Shown here one piece after another: positions 54,746-64,000 of a stretch of 64,000 nt of DNA. A program made the position numbers and the translations under genes. The notes under the pieces are model-generated. The model did no database searches and was not told the origin of the DNA. It worked only from the letters and a program-made list of their open reading frames with translations. Each line of letters begins with the position of its first letter. The stretch's first letter is position 1. Source of the DNA: Metarhizium brunneum (taxonomy: Eukaryota > Ascomycota > Sordariomycetes > Hypocreales > Clavicipitaceae); NCBI RefSeq assembly GCF_013426205.1, contig NC_089427.1, positions 1,922,001-1,986,000 of the forward strand, given 5' to 3'.

Positions 54746-57354
54746 AAAGGCCAGGGAAACTAATAGTCGCTGATGAGGGAATGCCGGCAATTCAGGAGCC
54801 TGATAGAGAGAGAGGGCCAAGGGAGCTTCCGGAACAGAGAGCGTTGGATTGAGGAAGTTGGTGAGGTGAGGCAAAACTTGGCGAGCCCCAAGTTGCTCAA
54901 CCAGGGAGAGGTGCCGGATTATAACTGGCACAACAAGGTAAGGCAAAATTGAGTTGACCAGAAAAACGGCCACCAGGTGGGGAGGTTCGGGATTATGGCC
55001 ACCCGCGGGGGAACGGTCCGAGATAAACGGTATGTCTTCTGCAACCCATATCATGACTTATAGTCTATACGTACATACACATCCTGGTCTCAACGGACTA
55101 CTACACGATCTTTTGGCTCTGTATTCCTCATCAATATGTGCCAAATCGTTTTCCGTATACATTTGTCACCACATGTATCAACTATGCGACTTGTCATGAT
55201 GTGGCTTGCAGAAAGCTGTTAGTAAGTTGATCAATCGCTATTTAGAACTAGCCCAGAGAAGCAAATCTTTATCCTAAAACTGATTTATAAAGAATATTAC
55301 AGGGAAAAAATAAGAGATATTTTATATATAACGTCTAACCATCTGCTCACCTGCCTCACAGTTGTAGTCTTATTACTCAGCACCAAAATGCCTTCACCAC
55401 TTTCAAGCCCCTCCCCTGCTGGTCGTCGCTCCGTTACACCTTTCACGGGTGTGAACACTCTATGTGCTATGGAATCAGACCCCGAGTAGGTCAAAGTCCC
55501 TGAGCCCAAAAACAAGACGAAAGCTAAAAGCAGACCGTTCACCAAAAAGCATAAGCCTATAATCCCTTTATAAGTAGACAACCCTAATCGCAAAAACACT
55601 TACAAATCCACTCATTAGATATCCTTTTAGGTTTATCTGTCCAAAAACTACTATCAGTATTAATCATATTATAAAACCAAACCATTGTTAGAAACAGATA
55701 AACCTTAGCAGGAACTCTTAATTTCCTTGCATACTGCATTAAAAGACGTCAAGTATACCAACACCAAAGGCTCAAATTAGACTAATAGATATATCAAGAC
55801 ACTACGCCCTAACAGCCCTACTCGCCGTGACTCTGCCTGGCAAGTCTTCAGCCCCCTTACGAGTTCATCTTAGCCCAATTATCAGTACAGCGTGGAGTCT
55901 CAATACAACAATCGTCCTTACACCGGATATAAATCAACATCCAAGATCCCTACGAAAACAGCACCAATTAACGCAACCAACTTATTAAACGCTGTTAAAA
56001 TAACAACCACCTATAACGTTCCTAAGATAACCAAAATCAGGTACTTAGACATTAAAACTAGGAAATGGCAATCCATCAAGACTTATTCCGCGGATATCCT
56101 GACTTAGCAAACTCAACCCGTGATAAAACTTAGGAGGGTTAATAAAAGTACTGCTATACTTGCTAAGGGGAGAAGTGCCGGCCTAGAAGATTAGGAACCT
56201 AACACCGTAAGTCTTAATATATAAAGGTTATTAAACATGATACAACTTCTCGCGCAGGGTCCAGCCTGTTCCTTCTATAGATAGCCTTTGTTAGTGGCAT
56301 CTCTTGTTGGCAGAACCAACGCACTCTGCCAGATTAAGCCGCTTATTCACGGAGATTAGAATTAAACAGAAGTCAGTTTATTATAGAGGAAATAGACTAT
56401 TTATTCTTTTTTGTGAAACATCAAGGGTCTTTTATTCCGTCTAAGCCGCTCTGGACGATCTTGCCGTGTAATACTATCATGATTAGCAACGATGGATCGA
56501 ATTGAACAGTGGGACGGCAATTGGCACGCGAAAAGAGGAAATTTACTTGTTACTTGCACATTTCAAAGTTGGTGAAAAATCAGCTATAGCGTGAATAAGA
56601 AATTGGCAGTTATCAGGGACAGAGTCGAGAAATCCCCAAAAGCTATCCGCACCAAACGAAGTAATACCCATCTCGTCCAGTGAATGTATGTTACCCTCGA
56701 AGTTATCGAAAACGCCCATGATTAAAGACATTTAAGTGAACTACTTAAACTCAATCCGCGAATACCCCTCAATTATCAACTATTGGTGTCACAAAAACAT
56801 GGCATAAAGTCGGGTAATTAGGTGTTACACGGAAAAGGCCCAACGAATCGTGAAGCCCAACAAAGGGGCTTCGCCGATAAAGGAACTTATTAGTTACACA
56901 GCTAGAACACGTGCCCAGGTAAGAGCCTTAGGCCTAGGCGTTCCTTTTATGTATATAAAGTAGTTACCCTTCCCTTCCTTCCTCTTAGGAACTCAGGACC
57001 TTTGACATCCTACGAGATTATTATTGAATTGAGCCCTTTTGCTCCAAGCCTTCATATTGAACCCTTGTCACATTGGGCGTCGTTCGTATCAATCCCAACA
57101 TTGCAGCCTGTGGCCTTTGGGCACCAACCGGTCCAGCGGAAGACCAAAATCGACTTGTACCCCGCGCCAATATACGATAATAAGACGCAATCGTCATCAT
57201 CTCCAACGCACGTACGAGCAACAACCCTTACCGAGCTCTGAATGACAGCGAAATGCTATAAGCTCTTGAAGTTATATCTGACTATTGCTAAAATCGCATT
57301 TCCCTAGCACTTATCGTGCGTGATTATCGAGATATTCGAAATTACAACAGAAGC
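54746..57354. other. Gene-poor stretch with degraded coding remnants
   Basis: No intact gene is supported. At about 55387-55600 a plus frame MPSPLSSPSPAGRRSVTPF runs into TAG stops, and at 55750-56190 another plus frame (YNNRPYTGYKSTSKIPTKTA, KIRYLDIKTRKWQSIKT) is bounded by TAG/TAA codons. Both look like RIP-damaged repeat genes. A 62-codon minus frame with an ATG at 56731 (MSLIMGVFDNFEGNIHSLDE) may be a small gene or a fragment. Confidence 0.35.
56543..56731 (-). CDS. Possible small protein, 62 aa
   Basis: ATG at 56731, TAA at 56543. Sequence MSLIMGVFDNFEGNIHSLDE continues to ...CQFLIHAIADFSPTLKCASNK. Balanced amino-acid composition is the only support. It could be the 5' exon of a longer gene or chance. 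Confidence 0.2.
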   Translation of the reverse strand: MSLIMGVFDNFEGNIHSLDEMGITSFGADSFWGFLDSVPDNCQFLIHAIADFSPTLKCASNK

Positions 57355-57778
57355 ATGGCAACGGAAGCCAACCTGATCCGAGTACAACGACAAACCGATG
57401 CGGAGCTTTTGGAGTATTTGAACGAGGTAAGACGGCATTTTCCCTGGTATTAGAGGAAGCTAAAAACTTATTTTTAAGTATGGCAATTGTGTTATCACCT
57501 GGGGAGAGCCTGAAAGGGGCAGAATGATTGAGCCGCCTATAAACACTGTTGCGATCGTTGTCGATGTCCCTCACAACAAGGGGGCTATTCGAATCTACAA
57601 CGGCGCTCTGGGGGATACACACATTGGAGGAGTGGGCACTGAGGACGCCGGATTCATGGTTATAGTACCTTGGAAAGGCGAATGGTGGTTCAGAGTAGTA
57701 GGAATAATACGTGTAGGTTATATTATCAGTCCAAGCAACGATCCTATCCTCTCGGACGCTGCACAGCAAGTAGCCTAG
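57355..57778 (+). CDS. Orphan protein, 123 aa (predicted beta-rich)
   Basis: Two exons, 57355-57426 and 57479-57778, with a 52-nt intron (GTAAGA donor, GCTAA branch, TTTTTAAG acceptor) in phase 0. The product begins MATEANLIRVQRQTDAELLE, a short helical lead. The second exon alternates hydrophobic and polar residues with many Gly (NTVAIVVDVPHNKGAIRIYN, GGVGTEDAGFMVIVPWKG, EWWFRVVGIIRVGYII), as in a small beta fold. No recognised family and no signal peptide. Its end overlaps the 3' end of the minus-strand gene by 35 bp. Confidence 0.55.
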
Positions 57779-58471
57779 TCATTTCTTCAGATACCGGAAC
57801 AAGCATAAAAGGGCTCTTTTCTCGCATAAACGTGTCCACTGGGTACACTTGGCCAACAGTTCGTTTGGATCCGACAAGTGTCTCTGCCTCTTCCCAAGTC
57901 AGCTGATAGGCATCGCCGGCATAGGGGTAATTATGCCCTGTCGCTGTATCATGGTCTATAATTTGCATTTCCAGTGACTGCGTGCCTTGGGGATTATCCG
58001 GCGTCCTGTCTGTCAATTTGTTCTTAATTCTGGGGAGGTCTGTTAACTCAGCGTGTGTACCAATCGAACCGGACATTAAAATAACTTGCATGACTCACAT
58101 TCAGAGCTGAACTTGTTAGTGATATTCTCAAGGACGGTGCACCGTATATCGTTTTCACTTTCCTTTAGTTTTGATGGCATCTCAAGCCGAACAAGATCTT
58201 TTATACGGAGGACCACACTAATGCCAAGTCCAGCTGCAGAAATAACCACACCATATAATCCTATAATATCCAGTATATGCTGTAGAAAGTCTCGATATTT
58301 TTTTTGCTTGGGATCAAGATTTTCTGTGATCTGAGATGTGACCAGGGTCAATGCTTCGCGAACGCGTTTTTCTTCGGCAGGCTTAAGGCACATTCGCAGT
58401 TGCATGGCCCGGGACACGGATTTGAGCCTGGCGACGGCTTTGTTAGCCGATGTGAATGCTGTTGGCGCCAT
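57744..58471 (-). CDS. Orphan protein with one membrane helix, 222 aa
   Basis: Two exons, 58471-58099 and 58039-57744, across a 59-nt intron (GTGAGT to AACAG). MAPTAFTSANKAVARLKSVS opens a helical, basic N-terminus, followed by a charged coil (PAEEKRVREALTLVTSQITE). A hydrophobic glycine-rich segment IIGLYGVVISAAGLGISVVL spans about 85-105. The second exon is soluble and acidic, with TWEEAETLVGSKRTVGQVYP. No known domain. Order helix bundle, membrane segment, soluble tail resembles fungal incompatibility or immunity-type proteins only superficially, so no role is assigned. A minisatellite lies just upstream. Confidence 0.55.
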
Positions 58472-58524
58472 GATTGTCCGCTTGCTGTGATTTGTCACTT
58501 TATAATACTAAGGGTGAAATGGGG

Positions 58525-58760
58525 AGGAAAAAAGTGATATTGTAGAACAGGAAAGGGCAGGAATGGCGAGGAATATCGAGAAATTGGGAGAAAAAAAGTG
58601 ACATTGTACAACAGGAAAGGGCAGAAATGTCGAGAAATGGCGAGAGAAAAATGTCATGTTGTACAACAGGAAAGGACAGGAATAGGCAGAAATAATGAGA
58701 AAAATGTCATGTTATACAACAGGAAAGAGCAGGAATAGGCAGGAATGGGGAGAAAAAAAA
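58525..58760. repeat. Degenerate minisatellite, about four units of 54-64 bp
   Basis: The core AACAGGAAAGGGCAGGAAT recurs near 58545, 58609, 58663 and 58717, each preceded by a (G)AAAAA(T)GT...ATTGTA-like stretch. Spacings are about 64, 54 and 54 bp. It lies in the 5' flank of the membrane-helix orphan gene. Copy number probably varies between strains. Confidence 0.8.
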
Positions 58761-59966
58761 ATATATCGTGTAAAAGAATAAGCGTGGCCACGACACATGT
58801 AATACTCCGTAGTGTAACAGGTGGAGCCAATGAGACAAGACGCGGGACGACGGAAGTGTGACTAGGAGCGAGAGATGAGACAAATAAGAGCAAGAACAAG
58901 GCTGGCGTGGTACGGAGTATGCGCACGCTTTTTGCTGGCTAGGAGACATTTTTTTTTTTTTTTGCCCCAATATGCGTGCGGTTTATTGACCGGAGTGAAC
59001 GTAGCTGACTTGAAAATTGCCAAACGAGCAGGGGTTTAAGATGGTTGCAGAGAAGTCGTTCAGCCAGATCCCATTTGTTACAATTTACACGCCCTCCCCC
59101 CCCCTCCTTGGCCATCGGGGTCAATGACGTTGCCTAGAGCACATTTCATGGTCGTGTCTGGTCGTCTATTACTGGTCTCGTGAATTCACAAAAGAGCCGA
59201 TCATTCAATAACAACACCACTCTTCGGACATATCCCGGGACGTGGTTTCACAAATCCACCATGCTCTTTTAATATTGAACCCAGGCTTGTGAGACTTATA
59301 ATATCCAATAAATGGAAAGAGACGACTCTCTCAATCTTTGCAAATTGTATGCACCCCGGGGAGGAGGACACTTCCTGACGGATGGACACAGCCGTACCCC
59401 GTACAATGTCCGTTGATCCTCGTTCTCCTGTGCTTATTTTATCTCGCATTACTACTATACATCAATGCCGTACTAGCGTTGTCATACTATCCAAGCTGCT
59501 ATAATTCCTGCAAGCCTGATTAGCCAGAGCCCAGTATCATTCGATGGCCAAGGAGTTTATCTGGGTCATTATGGTTGTTTCTGTTGGTGTTATTCTCATA
59601 ATCATCAAGGCCTTTTCCGTTAATATGCCAAAGAAACTGAAGCACATGGCGAGACTAGTTGACTTGGGCCTGAGTTTCTCGTGTTCTGTTTGATCCGAGC
59701 ACCAGCGTAACGCTCATCAGACACTCTGTTACATTTTACACGCCCCTCCTGGCTGGGCTACTAGTTACTTAAATAAACTTATACGTGTCGCCGCTGATGC
59801 ATTTCCTGCCCACCTCTCTTTCGGATCTTGAACATCATACAATATAATTCTCATTGCATTTCATCAGCAATCTCTGCACTACTTGATCTCCTTCCCTATT
59901 CGCGACGCAAGGCTACCGAACAATGCATATGACAATACATCACGTTAGCCTCTGTTGCTGCCATAT
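58761..59966. other. Intergenic with a possible small membrane ORF
   Basis: No well-supported gene. A 49-codon plus frame at 59544-59693 reads MAKEFIWVIMVVSVGVILII with a single hydrophobic helix; another hydrophobic frame lies at about 59400-59520. They may be exons of one small membrane protein, but no splice path was convincing. Two TACTCCGTA-type motifs are at 58803 and 58911. Confidence 0.3.
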
Positions 59967-60680
59967 TTATTTTACAGATCCATGCGAATGCGAGGAAGAC
60001 GTTGATTGCGTGTATAACGCAGTATTGAAGTGCGATTTCCACCCATGTCCTGCCTCTTCCCTCTTTTCTTCTTCGTCCGTGAGGCGACGGGACATTTGCT
60101 TCCAATCATTCCAGGAAACATTCGATACTGCGTCGGCGGGCAGCCGCGACAAAGTGTGGAGGACGGTGCCGAAGAGAGAGAAGAAGGACTGGAACCAGAA
60201 GCAAGCGGTTAGTATTATTTTGTTCGTGTCCTTGCTCGTGGCACACCTCGACCATAACAACAGTGGCTTCCTACTTACATGATCAATCCCGAGACCAATC
60301 ATCCCCACCCACTGACAGATGTGCAACGTCTCTTTATCAACACGACTTCTGCACCATCTGCTGGCCATGTCTCTCCACATTCGGTTCTGGTATAAATTGA
60401 CAAGCTGGCTGAGTGGGAAATCTGCTTTTGTATCCAGATATAATGCCGACGCAATCTTTTCTTTCTTCTCTTGATTCGTCCCTTCAAACCGTTCAGGCGC
60501 CTGTGCAGCTACCTCGATAAGCGAGATCCAGGTATCGCCGTGGCGCGCCTGGTCTGCCGTGAATGGATTTCTGGTGAATCGTCCTTTTTTTCTTGGCTGC
60601 CCCTTTATCATGTCCACTTTCCTCTTTCCATTTCTGCTTGGCATAGCGGGGAGTTGGGATCCCAACACGTTTTGCTCCAT
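59967..60680 (-). CDS. Orphan basic protein, 207 aa, possibly nuclear
   Basis: Two exons, 60680-60279 and 60188-59967, joined over a 90-nt intron with good signals (GTAAGT donor, CTAAC branch, TTCCAG acceptor). The intron is a multiple of three with no stop, so retention would add 30 residues. The N-terminus contains KRKVDMIKGQPRKKGRF, resembling a bipartite nuclear localisation signal. Then DTWISLIEVAAQAPERFEG and a helical segment SQLVNLYQNRMWRDMASRWC follow. The C-terminus is Ser/His-rich. No domain recognised. Confidence 0.5.
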   Translation of the reverse strand: MEQNVLGSQLPAMPSRNGKRKVDMIKGQPRKKGRFTRNPFTADQARHGDTWISLIEVAAQAPERFEGTNQEKKEKIASALYLDTKADFPLSQLVNLYQNRMWRDMASRWCRSRVDKETLHICQWVGMIGLGIDHVSRKPLLLWSRCATSKDTNKIILTACFWFQSFFSLFGTVLHTLSRLPADAVSNVSWNDWKQMSRRLTDEEEKREEAGHGWKSHFNTALYTQSTSSSHSHGSVK

Positions 60681-61470
60681 CGTCGTCAACGTGTTTCTGT
60701 GACCGTCCGTCGGTCCGTCCGTCCATCTGGCGTCCGTCTGCCTGCGCAGCAGGTTTTGAGTAAATTGGACAGATTTTGCGTTGAGAATGCGTAATATACA
60801 GACGTGGCTTCGGACAGATCATCACAAGCCTAATGCCGCCGTATTACACCTCGTGTCGTCGTCCCCATCTGGTATTACGTTCAAGCTCTGCGCCATCATG
60901 CTACCATTCTTTCACGCACCTTTTCTCAGGGGTAACGGCCATCGACTCTTAACAACGGTCATCTCTACCGGTTGCCTGTTCCCTATGCACTGACTATGCC
61001 CATGTCACCTACATGGTAAACCCGGCTCTTCCTGTCTATGAAGGCTCCGGGTCTGCGATTTATGAACATGAACGCGTTAACAGTTTTGTCCCTGAGGGAA
61101 GCCAAGACTTTGCGTCAGGTCATGCGCCATGTGGTTGCCTGGGTAGACCCAGGCGTTGAATGGGTCGAGGTTAACAAAAGGAACAGAGATAAGCCGGCCC
61201 TCTGAAAGCGTCTTATTCCCGCGCTGAAGCATTTTGATGTCTTGTCGGTCAAAATGTGTGGAACAAGGCTGAAGGCACGAATTGCACAAGTCCAAGAACG
61301 CTGGGAGGCGCAGACGGCGTCAACCGCGGGAACTGCAGGACCGTGAAGATGTGGGGTCAACGGTTAAGTGGGAGGATTGTCATACCAGACGCCAGACACC
61401 AGTATCAACTAGGCCCTGACGCGAGCTCTGCCTGCTGCGGCACATCGTGGAAGAGTCACAATCTTGCTTA
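60681..61470. other. Intergenic, nothing firmly recognised
   Basis: A short GTCC microsatellite-like run lies near 60700-60725 (GTCCGTCGGTCCGTCCGTCC). No gene supported. Confidence 0.35.
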
Positions 61471-62256
61471 ATGAAGAATGACAATGAGGCGCACTGGAAT
61501 GCAGCTGTCCATGGGCCAATTCTTCGAATTGCATTTGGTCGAGATTCATCACGAGTGTGCTGGAAATGCGTGTGCGTAATACATATCCTTCTCTGATGCC
61601 ACAGCTGAATCGCCTGGTGCTTTCAGCGTAAACGAGAAAACAGATCCCAGTTGGCATCGGCATAGTGCCCGAACTTCCCAATTCTCGTCTCGTCTAGTCG
61701 ACTACCTCAAATATATGGGTACTGAAATTAGCTCAAGCGATCAACGACTCGAGATCCTGCTGCGGTCGGCCTCCGCGAGAAGATTGTGGCCCTAGCTGAC
61801 GAGGCACATACGGGTTCGATCAATCACATCAATACAGAGTCCCTCTGCTACTCGCCAATCGCTATCAGCATCGAGACCAAGACAGAGGGTCGGACGATCG
61901 AAGAAGCCAAGGTACAGCTTGCAATTTATGTCGCGTCGCTGGTCTTCCGGTTGCGAGCACTCTTTGGTAGCCCCTCGGACGAGGTGATCTGCCGGATGGT
62001 GTTCCCAATGATCGTCATGCAGAGCAGTGAATGGCATCTAATGTTCGCGCGCCCACCAAACGCCACGACTCTTGGAGCTGAACGCCTGGTAGGTAACTCA
62101 CTGGTATTCATGCTCGACTGCCCGCTGACCAAGCCAGGAAATCCTCTCGTCTATTCTCCTCGGGGGACTTCTGGGATAGACAGTGCATATCAGCTCTTGC
62201 ATAACCTACGAGCACTCCGGCAGTGGACCGATACAACGTTTCGCAGTTGGTGGTAG
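61471..62256 (+). pseudogene. PD-(D/E)XK nuclease-like gene, frameshifted
   Basis: The 3' half reads REKIVALADEAHTGSINHIN, then YSPIAISIETKTEGRTIEEA and ends LRALRQWTDTTFRSWW. The IAISIETK motif (acidic residue and Lys) and the closing WTDTTFRSWW fit the fungus-expanded PD-(D/E)XK nuclease-like family (PF20516, as I recall it). The 5' portion survives in other frames: NDNEAHWNAAVHGPILRIAF at about 61477-61535, and SSRLVDYLKYMGTEISSSDQ up to about 61755. At least two frame changes separate these pieces, without convincing intron borders, so the copy is probably dead. Intact members are often multicopy and of unknown function. Confidence 0.65.
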
Positions 62257-62477
62257 GAGCTATGTGGCATTTGAATCGACCTTCATCCTGCGCTACGAGA
62301 AAGCCAGTAATTTAATCAAAGTGGTTCATCCAATCCTTCGTGATTCTATGTTTAAATTGCTAAGTAGAAACACATCTGACGACGCGCTGCAAAACGTTGC
62401 GCTTGATCATGGCAACTCTCGCAGGTCCTACATCGCAGGCCTATTGCCGAGAATCGCATTACTAAACACAGCAGTAC

Positions 62478-62903
62478 TCAGTCTGCACGGCTCGTTCCAA
62501 ATCTCAACTCTATATCCGTATTAGGGACACAACGACTGAGATCGATATCATCCCAGATTATAGAGCCACAAGGCACGTCATCAGGGTCCAGACCCAGCCA
62601 ACCTCCAAACGTCTCACTATCACGGTATTCAAGCCCACTAATATTAACCCGCACAGCAGTAGTTTGCCCTACATGGAGTCTTTGAGAGCGATCCACCAAG
62701 TCGTCAAGGAGCTCAAAGCCCAAAATCAATCCAGTTTTACCCTCCTCCTTGAGTAGTTTATTAAGAACCCCTCTAGCCTGGGATTTCGCTGATGCCGTAT
62801 CCCGTGGAAACGAATCACAGCGTAAAGGGCCTCGACCACGGAAGCAATTCTCCCGTATATCCGCCTCGTCTTTAACGATCCAGACTAGTTTTTCTTTGGA
62901 CAT
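62478..62903 (-). CDS. Orphan protein, 141 aa
   Basis: ATG at 62903 (MSKEKLVWIVKDEADIRENC), stop at 62478. The frame is open 15 codons upstream without an ATG. A predicted alpha/beta soluble protein: a basic N-terminal half (AKSQARGVLNKLLKEEGKTG) and an acidic, beta-rich C-terminal half (SETFGGWLGLDPDDVPCGSI, IIWDDIDLS). No known domain. Convergent with the nuclease-like pseudogene, 221 bp away. Confidence 0.5.
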   Translation of the reverse strand: MSKEKLVWIVKDEADIRENCFRGRGPLRCDSFPRDTASAKSQARGVLNKLLKEEGKTGLILGFELLDDLVDRSQRLHVGQTTAVRVNISGLEYRDSETFGGWLGLDPDDVPCGSIIWDDIDLSRCVPNTDIELRFGTSRAD

Positions 62904-63575
62904 ATTGACGTAAAGCAAAGTAAAGTTAAGAAGTGCCCAGTTGAACAAGAGGGTGACAAGAAAGAAAATGGGGCAGATACAGAAAGATGGAGGTAGCTCA
63001 TTTTATAAGCTTGGTCATTCCCATAGAATCTGAACGAAGAGCTTAGAATCATGTGTTAATAATTCCTGCCACTAGCAGAATGAAATCACCCTCGTGACTA
63101 CGTTCTGCATACTGCATATGCAACACCAGGAGCCAGACATTGGGCAGTTCAATGATGCACGACAACAGGGGAAAAATAAGAAGGTCGCATGACCGTTTTA
63201 TTTCTTGGCAGCCTATCATCTTCTGCCATGTGTCCGGCATATACATATGAGTCACAGCAGTTAGTGAAATGGATGGTCGAGCCAGGCCGAGATGGGAGCT
63301 TGGGTAATCGGCGAATCTCATGGGGACGCGACCGGGCGCGTCCTCGCATTAGCCTCCCATTCCCTGGAAACGCGTGATCACGTGATTTATCACGTCAGTG
63401 AGTAGTGACATGTGCTGTCATGCTGAAATATGCGGAAAAAACACGACTATTGGATCTATCACTTGGCCACGCCCGATTTTTTTTGGCGTGACAGATGCGC
63501 CACTATGTGGGACTTCCTTCTGTAATCACTGTTCTCTGAAAACCCGAAATTACGAATCAAATTTTCGTTCTTTCT
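62904..63575. other. Intergenic, divergent
   Basis: About 670 bp between divergent orphan genes. A TATAAG-like box is at about 63003-63008. Nothing else recognised. Confidence 0.35.
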
Positions 63576-64000
63576 ATGACTATTCCAGCTCAACCTGTGA
63601 GGCCGCCGATGCCGGTGGAGCTCCAACTCCAAATGACGAGCAATTTAGAGAAGCAGCTCAAAAACGCCTTCAAGAAAAGACTTGCCAGATCCAATCCAAA
63701 AGTCAAATATTTAATTAAATGGTGGCCTGAACTGTTGGCAGTTTGCACTGCGGCGGGTAGTTTATTGTGTGGGTATCCTGGCGCTGCAAATTGGCCCTTA
63801 CCACTGCCGCGTCGACAGCGTTGGGAAAAATTATCAAGTGCACATTTGAACATGTCATTTCGTTCTTCTGCGACTTGTTCTTCGGAGTCATTGACTTCTT
63901 TGAAATGGATGCTGTGGCAGCCTTAGTTTTGGGTACGATTGGCAGTATTGGTTGGGATTATGTGGGGAGTCAAAACTTGGGTCAACAGATTGCGAGACCA
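63576..64000 (+). CDS. Orphan membrane protein, partial (3' end outside window)
   Basis: ATG at 63576 (MTIPAQPVRPPMPVELQLQM). A basic helical segment LEKQLKNAFKKRLARSNPKV leads to a hydrophobic stretch LLAVCTAAGSLL. Without splicing the frame ends at 63926. With an intron at 63769-63818 (GTGGGT donor, CGACAG acceptor) it continues as LGKIIKCTFEHVISFFCDLF then FEMDAVAALVLGTIGSIGWD to the window edge, which looks more protein-like, with two further hydrophobic helices. I prefer the spliced model. Family unknown. Confidence 0.45.

Overview
This is a nuclear fungal contig, most likely an ascomycete of the Sordariomycetes (Hypocreales-like; genus not assignable from sequence alone). The genes carry short spliceosomal introns (about 48-230 nt, one of 334 nt) with GTRNGT donors, CTAAC/CTGAC-type branch sites and YAG acceptors. 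The proteome is fungal: LRR adenylate cyclase, exocyst Sec10, dynamitin, Nus1. An AT-rich block in the middle shows repeat-induced point mutation (RIP). Exon boundaries below were read by eye from splice consensus plus reading-frame and protein continuity.

Layout. (1) 1-38.5 kb is an ordinary gene-rich block: adenylate cyclase (minus, 3' end off the window); a 4.1-kb gene-free interval with a strong hairpin; a GH13 alpha-glucosidase; an RTC4-domain protein; dynamitin; the small subunit of molybdopterin synthase; a PSI-domain membrane protein; an intron-bearing tRNA-Leu(AAG); an orphan gene; a FAR1-like DNA-binding protein; a secreted class-2 lipase; a 732-aa disordered orphan; SDHAF1 (LYR protein); an FAH-family hydrolase; an RBR E3 ligase; tRNA-dihydrouridine synthase Dus4; Sec10; and Nus1. 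Most are housekeeping genes in divergent or convergent pairs.

(2) 38.9-52.7 kb is an AT-rich, RIP-degraded repeat block. It holds nested direct and inverted copies of an AT-rich repeat, a 440-bp solo LTR (40626-41065, TSD TATAT) and a 7.9-kb Ty3/gypsy chromovirus-type element of the same family (42752-50616, TSD CTTTA), whose gag-pol lies on the minus strand. The element also carries an antisense cysteine-rich ORF beside its 3' LTR, broken by stops of the RIP type.

(3) 52.7-64 kb is an accessory-looking segment of short orphan genes, gene fragments, a minisatellite and a frameshifted PD-(D/E)XK nuclease-like pseudogene. Three of the orphans have membrane helices and two converge with overlapping 3' ends.

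Functionally, the left block covers cAMP signalling, secretion and trafficking (Sec10, dynamitin, Nus1/dolichol), mitochondrial complex II assembly, molybdenum cofactor synthesis, tRNA modification and carbohydrate/lipid hydrolysis, with no sign of a co-regulated pathway cluster. The most unusual material is the antisense ORF in the retroelement, the hairpin at 9921-10009, the recurrent 9-mer TACTCCGTA, and the orphan cluster at the right edge.
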